Shown in pieces: positions 1-8,400 of a DNA stretch of 64,000 nt. The number at the start of each line of letters is the position of its first letter. The stretch's first letter is position 1. Below the pieces are notes generated by a model. The model was not told where the DNA came from. It saw only the letters and a program-made list of their open reading frames with translations, and did not search any database. The position numbers and the translations under genes were made by a program. Source of the stretch: Haloferula sp. BvORR071 (GTDB taxonomy: Bacteria; Verrucomicrobiota; Verrucomicrobiia; Verrucomicrobiales; Akkermansiaceae); contig NZ_BATP01000003.1 in assembly GCF_000739615.1 (NCBI RefSeq), forward strand, positions 1 to 64,000. Reading direction: 5' to 3'.

Positions 1-1
1 C

Positions 2-229
2 CGTCCGGTTGATGCCGTGAAGGACACCAAGTGCAAGATGCTCTTCATCCACGGCGACCGCGACGGCACCATCCCGCCCTGGCAATCCCAGCTCCTGCTC
101 GACCAATGCGCGCCGGGGCAGGGGCAGCGTATCCTGCTTCCCGGCGTCGGCCATGGCGGTGTCATGTGGAACCTGCCGGAGGAGACCGGTGACCAGGCAA
201 TCCGCTTCTTGTTAGAGCAGTCGCGGTAG
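2..229 (+). CDS. Alpha/beta hydrolase, C-terminal fragment (cut by window edge)
   Basis: The reading frame is already open at the left edge and ends at a TAG, so only about the last 75 residues of the protein are present. They carry two landmarks of the serine hydrolase fold: HGDRDGTIPP, where the second Asp is the usual acid of the triad after the strand-7 HG segment, and GVGHGG, which holds the catalytic His. This spacing matches prolyl-oligopeptidase-like or dienelactone-hydrolase-like enzymes. The nucleophile Ser lies outside the window, so the substrate cannot be inferred. The gene converges on the sialate O-acetylesterase that follows, with about 22 bp between the stops and no clear terminator. 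Confidence 0.75.
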   Translation, partial: RPVDAVKDTKCKMLFIHGDRDGTIPPWQSQLLLDQCAPGQGQRILLPGVGHGGVMWNLPEETGDQAIRFLLEQSR

Positions 230-251
230 ATCGAAACCGCGCGCGCCTACC

Positions 252-2234
252 TCAGTTCGCAGGCCCATAGACCTCCAACTCGCTGAGGAAGGAGTGGTTC
301 TCGCTGTAATTGTCCTGGCGCTCGTGATGGTCCGGGAAGGTCGCACGGACGAAGCGGGCATTCCGCTTGTCGAAGCGCAGCTCTTTGCGCGTCTCGGTCT
401 TGCCAGCGAACTCCTGCTTGCCTGCTTCCTGGAACTCCTTGCCGTCCTCGCTCAAGGAGATCACCACCGTTTTGGTAGAGCCAAATCCCGGCACGCCGAA
501 ACGCACCGCCTGCACCGGCCGGGAGCGACCCAGATCGATGGTCACGTATTTCGGGAATTGATCCGAGGCTCCGGTGGCGAAGCAAGTGCCAGCACCACTC
601 CACCAGTTGCCGTCGGTGAGACCGGAATCCCAGCCACTGCGATTTGGATCGCTGGAGGTGAAGGGCCGCTGGCGGGCGACATTGCGCCCCATTCCGGGCT
701 CATCCGGCCAATGGGTGTGGAAGGCCGCTGCGGGGAGTCCCTCTTTGTTCATCAGGTTCGGTTCGGCCGTTTGTGACCATGCGAACCGCGCCATCGTCGG
801 CTGTTGCACCTCCGCGCTCTTCAGGATGATCACCGGCTCGTTTCCGGCGATCTCCGCGGTAGCCGGCTTGAAGTTCCAGTCCGGCCCGGCGACTTCGAAG
901 AGATCCGGAGCTTTCTGGTCACGGGTGGCGAGACCGGTCGGGGCGCTCTTGAAGTGAATCCGGATCGTGTCGCCCGTCGCTTCGTAGCTCTCGAACATCG
1001 GCCCGGATTTCACAATGCCCTGCTTGCCGTAAGTGTCCGCCAGCGCCCACAGCGAGAGCCGCCGGCCCACCTCGGATTTATTCTTCGGGTGAATGTCTCC
1101 CGGGTTGCCGATGTCCATGGTCACGGCCATCCCCGTATGGGGTATTTTCAGGGCCTCTTGCTGGGCGATCCAGAGGCCTTGGAGGGCCCCCTGGCGGTTG
1201 TCCCCGTAGTTATACGGGGCCAGTTGCACGTAGTAGAACGGCGCATCGGGCACGTTGAATTGCTTTCGCCAGCCCTTGATTAGAGCCTCCATCTTGAGGG
1301 TGTAGAGCAGATCCTCGCCAACATTCGATTCCCCCTGATACCATAGGAACCCGCGCAGGGCGTAAGGCACCAGTGGATGGATCATCGCTTGGTAGGTCCC
1401 CAGCGCTTGGTTCGAGCCCACTTGGAGCATCGGTGGTGCGGCTGGCTGGGCAGGCAGGGACTTCTTCTCGGCGAGGGCGCGCTCGGCGTTGTCCACCCAC
1501 GAGCGGGTCGCGGCTAAATGGCGGCGCATCGCGTCGTCATACTTCTGCGTGCCTGGCGTGCGAGCATTGCGGAATTCGCGCATCTCCTGGAGGTCCTCAA
1601 TGCCGTCGAAGCCTTCATCGGCGAACCATGGCTCGATGCGTGAGCCGCCCCAGGAACTGTGGATGATTCCCACTGGGACGCCCAGCTCCTCGGTCAGACG
1701 GCGGCCGAAGAAATAGGCGACGGCGGAGAATTTGGCGGTGTTTTCCGGCGTGGATTGCTGCCAGGAGCCTTCGAAATCGTTCAGGCGATAAGGTGAAACC
1801 TTCTTGGGCACGGTGAGCAGGCGGAGGAGGGGAGTCTGTCCCGACTTGGCGAGATCCTGATCCTCTTGGCGGGCTCCGTTCACGGCCAGTTCCATGTTTG
1901 ATTGGCCGCTCGCCAACCACACTTCCCCGACCAAGACATCCTTGAATTCCAGTTGGTTTCCGCCGTCCTCCGCGACTTCGATCGAGCGCGATTCAGCGCT
2001 CGCGGGCAGGGGATCGAGCTCGAGCTGCCAGGTCGAATCGGGCTTGGCCTCGGTGGACTTTTCCTGGCCCGCGAATTTGACTGTTACCTTCTTGCCGGGC
2101 GTTGCCCAACCCCAGACCGGGACCGGGCGGTCGCGTTGGAGCACGGCGCCGGTGGTGAAAACTTTCGGCAGACGGACCTCGGCGGCGGCCGGAAGCACCA
2201 CGGCGGCGAGAGCGAGAATCAGGGGTCGAATCAT
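252..2234 (-). CDS. Sialate O-acetylesterase with C-terminal discoidin-like (F5/8 type C) domain
   Basis: A 660-residue exported esterase. Residues 1-18 form a signal peptide ending VLPAAAEV. The SGNH/SASA-type core shows the nucleophile block ASGQSNM (Ser112), the WYQGESN block near 298-304, and the late DIH motif (Asp380, His382) that completes the triad. The family removes O-acetyl groups from sialic acids or other acetylated sugars in the periplasm or outside the cell. The last 140 residues (GRNVARQ to the end) look like a galactose-binding/discoidin beta-sandwich, which would attach the enzyme to glycan. This explains the length above a bare SASA domain. It stands alone and is divergent from the giant peptidase-like gene, so the 252 bp between them holds both promoters. 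Confidence 0.9.
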   Translation of the reverse strand: MIRPLILALAAVVLPAAAEVRLPKVFTTGAVLQRDRPVPVWGWATPGKKVTVKFAGQEKSTEAKPDSTWQLELDPLPASAESRSIEVAEDGGNQLEFKDVLVGEVWLASGQSNMELAVNGARQEDQDLAKSGQTPLLRLLTVPKKVSPYRLNDFEGSWQQSTPENTAKFSAVAYFFGRRLTEELGVPVGIIHSSWGGSRIEPWFADEGFDGIEDLQEMREFRNARTPGTQKYDDAMRRHLAATRSWVDNAERALAEKKSLPAQPAAPPMLQVGSNQALGTYQAMIHPLVPYALRGFLWYQGESNVGEDLLYTLKMEALIKGWRKQFNVPDAPFYYVQLAPYNYGDNRQGALQGLWIAQQEALKIPHTGMAVTMDIGNPGDIHPKNKSEVGRRLSLWALADTYGKQGIVKSGPMFESYEATGDTIRIHFKSAPTGLATRDQKAPDLFEVAGPDWNFKPATAEIAGNEPVIILKSAEVQQPTMARFAWSQTAEPNLMNKEGLPAAAFHTHWPDEPGMGRNVARQRPFTSSDPNRSGWDSGLTDGNWWSGAGTCFATGASDQFPKYVTIDLGRSRPVQAVRFGVPGFGSTKTVVISLSEDGKEFQEAGKQEFAGKTETRKELRFDKRNARFVRATFPDHHERQDNYSENHSFLSELEVYGPAN

Positions 2235-2486
2235 CTGAAGCCCATTACGGAGGCGTGGCGGGGCTTATACCAGCGTGGAATCACCTGCTGTGGTGTGCTG
2301 GCCAATTTGGACGAGATTCCGGCCCGAATCCGCATATTCCCGGGAGGCCCTGCCTTCCAAAGTCAGATGTTGAGATCTTAGGATTTCTTGGTACAAACAG
2401 GTTCCGGAGGCTGAGTCGGTTGTCAGTTTTCCTTTCTGTAACTGCTCTGCCGTGCCGGAATTCTCTTAGCTGTCCCCGAAAAACCC

Positions 2487-5400
2487 ATGCTGTCCCCGAA
2501 ACGCACCCTTGCGATCGCATGTGTGATGCTGATCGCTGTCGCCGCCATATTGCTGCGGCCCAATGCGCCCCGCCTCCAAACCCCTGAGAGCTTAGGCGAG
2601 GACTCGGTTGCAAGACGAGTTTCTGTTGGTGAAGAAACTGTCGCAGAAAAGGAGCCTGCCGGTTTCGGCGAGTGGGCCGCGGAGAAGGTGGTGGAGCCGG
2701 ATTTTGCCAAGATCGCAGCGTTTGATGGCTGGCTGGAGCGCTGGCAGGCGGCGGCCCCGGAAGAGCGACGGGGGATGAGGGCGGAGGGCCGCAAGCTGGC
2801 AATCGAGCGGCGGCCGGAGTTCAAGGCGCTGATCGCCACCGACCCGCGTGAGGCACTGGAGCGGGCGGTGCCACGGGTGGTCCGCCAGGATCTGCCAGCG
2901 GCGATTGCCGATGCACTGGAGTCGCCGGTCTCCGCCACCGGTGACTATAATGTCTATCTCGGCAAGCCCTCGGAGGAGAAGGTTGTGCCGAAAGATGGCC
3001 TGACGCTGCGCTACTTCGAGGCTCAAGGCGTGAGCTACAAGGCGCGCGTCTTCGGCGAGATGGCACCGGTGATGTCGCGCAAGCAGATCCCGCTGCGCGG
3101 TGTGGCCGTGGACCGCGAACTTGCGGTGGCAGAGAGCCCGCTGCGCCGCTTGGAGACCGGCGAGCGGATCCCGGCAGGAACCAAGGTCGAAGACGTTTGT
3201 CCGGTCTCGGGAGAGACCACCGAAGAGGTGGCCTCCGGTGAAGCGGTCAGCGATGCGACGCCTACGGTTGAGGTCGGAGAGCGGATTATCACGCTCTGCA
3301 ATGGGTCGCACGTGACCGTGCTCGACGAGAAGTACCGGACCTTGGTGCAGGCCAGCGGTGCTGGTGGTCCGGCCTTCTTCATGGACAATTTCCCGGGCAC
3401 TTCGTCGCGCGCGATTGGCAACTTCCGCTGCCTCTACATCCGTGCGACCTACCCGGACCAAATGGCCCAGCCGAACACGGAGGATGAGGCCATCGAGGAC
3501 ATGCGCAACAACGCTCGCTATTACCTCGAAAGCTCCTATGGCAAGATGACTTCGACTTCTACGGTCACGCCGCTGATCGTGCTGCCGCAGACCTTGGCAT
3601 GGTACATCGCCAAGGACTCCGAAGTGGATGGCTTGGGCGTGATGCAAACCCAAGCTCGCAACGAGGCCCGCAAGCTTGGATACGATTCCACCCAGTATAA
3701 CTGCGTGATTGTCCGCGTGAATGGCGGCCTGCGTTCCGGCGCCTCATGGGGCGGTGGTGACAGCGTGTGGCTTGGTTGGGGCGGGATGGACGTGATCAAC
3801 CACGAGTGCGGTCACTCGCTGGGCCGCAGCCATGCGAACTTCTGGGAAACCAATGACGGCACTCCCTACGGCAACGGCGCAAACCAGGAGTATGGCAATT
3901 CCTTCGACGTGATGGGCGGCGGGGGTGGCTTTGGCGCCCACTACAATACCTTCAGCAAGCGCGCTCTCGGCTGGTTGCCGGACAACTACGTCCACTTGCC
4001 CAAGACCAATGGCGTCTTTCGCCTCTACGCCTACGACCAGCCACGGTTGGAAGAGGGCAAGCGCTATGCCCTGAGCGTCGCGAAGGACAGCATCCGCACC
4101 TACAATCTCGAATATCATCCGGCCAAGGTGGCTGACCAAGCCCTGGTGATCTACGGCGGCATGGGCAGCAATGCCGGTCACCTGATCGACGTCACTCCCG
4201 GCAGTGCCGGCGGCAAGGCTGATGGCGGTATTAAGATCGGCCGCACCTTCTCCGATCCCGAGTCCGACCAGAACTTCACGGTGATCGCGAAGAACGACAC
4301 CTCGCCTCCCTCGCTGGATCTCGCCTATTTTCGCGGGCCCTTCCCTGGTAACCAAGCGCCGGTAGCCAGTCTCGGCGCGAGCGCCACCAGCATCACGACC
4401 GGCGGCAGCGTGACCTTTACCGTCACTGCCAGCGATCCGGATGGCGACGCACTGGCCTACGACTGGGAATTTGATGACGGCCAGACTGCCGCGAATGCCG
4501 CAGTGGTGACGCGGACCTTCAGCACCACCTCGCAAGTGACCGCGATGGTGACGGTCTCCGACATGAAGGGGGCGACCACGCGTCGGCACGTGGTGATCAA
4601 CGTGGGTAACCACGGCAAGCAAACCATCACGGGGAACATATCGTGGAATGGCCAGCCGCTGCAAAACGTGAAGGTGAGCAATGGCACCAAATACGCCTTC
4701 AGCGATGCCGACGGAAACTATGCGCTCTCCGGAATCGCAACCGGCTCGGCGACCCTTACCGCGACGCGGAACGGATACGTCTTCACTCCTTCCTTCACAA
4801 ATCCGCTGACCGTCGTTGCCGGTGCCAACACCGCCAACTGGACTGCCGGCAACTCGACCTTCGTTACCATCACCAAGGACGTGGATCCAGTGGAAGGCGG
4901 CGTGAATGGCAGCTTCACGCTGAGCCGCACGGGCGACACCACCAATGCTCTCACGGTGCGCGTCTCGCCGGTGAGTGGCACTGCAACCCGGAATACCGAC
5001 TACACGTTTACGCCGGACTACGCGACCGACGGTTCCTACCGCAGCTTCACCATCCCGGCCGGGTCGGCCTCGCTGGCAGTGACGGTCACGCCGACCAACG
5101 ACACCACGGCTGAGGGGCCGGAGACGATCCTTCTCCAGATCGCCTCGAATGGGACCTACCTTTCGAATTCCACCAACCAGATGGTGATGACCTTGGTGGA
5201 CAACGATACCAGCCTGCCGCAGGTCTCGGTTCTGCCGACCGATCCTTATGGCATGGAGTTCCCGGCGGACAATGCCAGCTTCACCTTCAAGCGAACCGGC
5301 TCCACTGCGGCTGCCCTCAATCTCAACGTAAGCTGGAGCGGCACCGCCAGCAACGGCACCGACTATACTACACTAGGCACCACGGTGACTATTCCGGCCA

Positions 5401-8400
5401 ACCAGAGCTCGGTGGTCGTCAATGTGGTCCCGATCAATGACAGCACGATCGAGGTGCCTGAGACCGTAATCGTGACGATCAACACAAATGCCGCCTATGT
5501 TCGCGACAGTTCCGCGAACTCGGCCACGGTGACCTTGAGCGACGATGATACTCCGGTGGTCACCGTGGAGGCGATCGATCCTACGGCTTCGGAAGCGGGC
5601 GACACCGGAATGTTCCTGATTACCCGCAGCGGTAGCACCGCGGCCCCGCTGAAGGTTTACTATGGCCTTTCGGGCAGTGCTTTCCATGGCACCGACTATG
5701 CGCGGCTGAGCGGTGAAGTGACGATCCCTGCCGGCTCCGCAAGCGCTCCAGTGGTGATCACTCCCTGCAACGATGATCTCGCTGAACCGGTCGAGGAGGT
5801 GACCTTGGCGGTGACCACCTTCGACAATGCCTACAGCCTGGGCAAAGCTTTCCAGTCGACGGTCGATATCGCGGACAATGCCGACACCCCGCTGGTGTCG
5901 GTCCGTGCCGGGAATGTCGGCACCGAGGGCGGCTCGAATGCCACGGTGATCTTCCGGGCGATCAGCTCCACGACCGGCAGCGTGACCGTGAACTACACGG
6001 TCAGTGGCTTGGCCACATCCGGCAGCGACTACACGGCTCTCTCCGGCTCGATCTCGGTGTCGCTCAATGGCACGACCGACACCACGCTGACCATTCCGGT
6101 GATCAACGACGCGGTGGCCGAGCCCAGCGAGACGGTCAAGGTCAGCATCACACCTAGCGCGAACTACCGCGTCTATAACGACGGCTCCGCCGAGGCGATT
6201 ATCCGCGACAACGACAGTGGGGACCGGGTGTCGGTTTCCGCTTACAACTCTGGCGCCGCCGAAGGAGGGAGCGCTGGCAAGTTCTACATCGCGCGGGCTG
6301 GCAGTACCGGTGACCTGACAGTCAATTACAGCCTCTCCGGGACCGCGACCGATGGCTTGGACTACACGGGCCTTACAGGCTCCGTGGTGATCCCCGATAC
6401 TGCAACGGGCTCGGTGGTGACCTTCACACCGGTGGACGACGTCCTGGCCGAAGGCACCGAGAAGCTGACTCTAAGCATCGTTGCGGGTGCCGGTTACGGC
6501 GTGGACCGGCCGGCCTCGGCGACGCTTGAGATAGCGGACAATGATGCCCTGACTGTGAGCGTGGGCTTCCAGGCGGCGAGCTCCGCGACCAGCGAGCAGC
6601 CGGGCGCGAACGGCGAGTATCGCGACATCCCGGTAACGCTCTCGGCGGCCTCGGTGAATACTGTGACCGTGGACTATGTTTCCGGTGGCGGCAGTGCAAC
6701 CGGCGATGATGTCGACTGGGCCTTCGCGGATGCGGCCAATGGTAACGCCATCATCCCCGGCGGCACCCTGGTGTTTTCGCCGGGCGTGACCACCCAGAAC
6801 ATCCGGATCCGGGTGAAGAATGACGGTGTCTCCGAGGCTGCGGAAACCGCGCTGCTTGAATTGCGAGCGCCCAATCAAGCAGGTCTCAACAGTAGCCTGA
6901 ACAAGCATAGCCTGCTGATCTTCGACGGCGTGGTGCCCGCACTGGTCACCGAGGAACGCTGGTCTGGTAACACGGTTTATAATAACCAGACTTGGAGCAG
7001 CGTGACGCCGATCTACAGCGGGCTGCTCACGACTTTCACCACGCCGATCGACGTTGCCGACAATTACTCACGGCGATTGACCGGCCAGATCGTGGCACCT
7101 GTCACCGGCCAGTATCGTTTCTGGATCGCCTCCGATGACGCCTCGCGGCTCTACCTGAGCACGACCTCCAGCTCGGCGAACAAGGTGCAGATCGCGACGA
7201 TGTCGGGGGCGGTGGGCTATCAGGACTACGATGCTGGCGCGCAATCCGGGCTGATCAGCCTGACCGCGGGGCAGTCCTACTACATGGAGGTCCAGCACCA
7301 GGAAGGCGGCGGGGGAGATCATGTTTCGGTGGCATGGCAGGTGCCGGGCTTCTCACGGACCCCGATCCTGAGCCCGGCCGTGGATATCGCTCCGCGGACC
7401 GTGCGCTTCGTCACCGGCGCGAGCACGCGGCGTGAGAGCGACGGTAGCGAGCCGCTGCTGATGGCCGTGCTTGACCGGCCGGCAGGAAGTACGGCGATCA
7501 CGGTCAATTACAGCGTGAGCGGCACTGCAGCCGCTGGCAGCGACTTCACCTTGGCAGCGGGGACCCTGAGCTTCGCTACGGGTGAGCAGATGAAGCTGCT
7601 GCCGTTGTCGCTGCTCGCGGATGCGGGCAACGAGGCACCGGAAGCCATTACGGTGACGATGACGGGTGCGAACGGTGCGACCATTGCTTCGCCCTCGGCG
7701 CACACGATCACTCTGATCGATGCGGCGGCACCGACGGTCGAGCCCTTGTTCGCAACCGTGACCTCGTCCACCGCGACAGGCACCGTACTGGGGACGATGG
7801 CGACCACACCGGCAGCCGGCCGGACCATTGCCTCCTGGTCGATCGTGGCGGGCAATTCACCAGCCAACTTCGCGATCAATGCCAGTGGTCAGGTGACACT
7901 TCTGACCACGGCCTCGCTGCCGAATCCCGGAGCGCGGCAGCTGGTGGTGCGGGCTACGGACAACCTCGGAGCCACCGGCGATGGCGCGGTGAATGTCGTC
8001 TGCAATGCACCAGCCAACAAAGTGGTGGAGCGCCGCTGGGCAGGGAACACCGCCTTCTGGAACGAGGATTGGACTGGAAGCTCGAGCTTCAGCGGGACCC
8101 TCAGCACCTTCACGACCTCGCAGGGCGTGGCCGATGACTATTCGCGGCGCCTGACCGGCCTGCTGGTGCCGCCGACCACGGGTGACTACACCTTCTGGAT
8201 CGCGGGTGACGACGATTGCCGCCTTTATCTTGGAACCGGCAGCGGCTCCGCGAGCAAAGTGTTGATTGCCTCGGTCGACGGTTATTCCAACTTCCAGGCT
8301 TGGGATTCGCAGGGCACGCAGAAGTCCGAGCCGGTCACCCTGCAGGCAGGCAAGGTCTATTGGCTGGAGGCCCAGCAGCGCGAGGGCGGCGGCGGCGATC

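Noticed and set aside
4863-7740. Regular repeats suggesting a CRISPR array or tandem DNA repeat
   Set aside because: The periodicity is about 330 bp, diverged, and in frame; it is the protein-level Calx-beta repeat.
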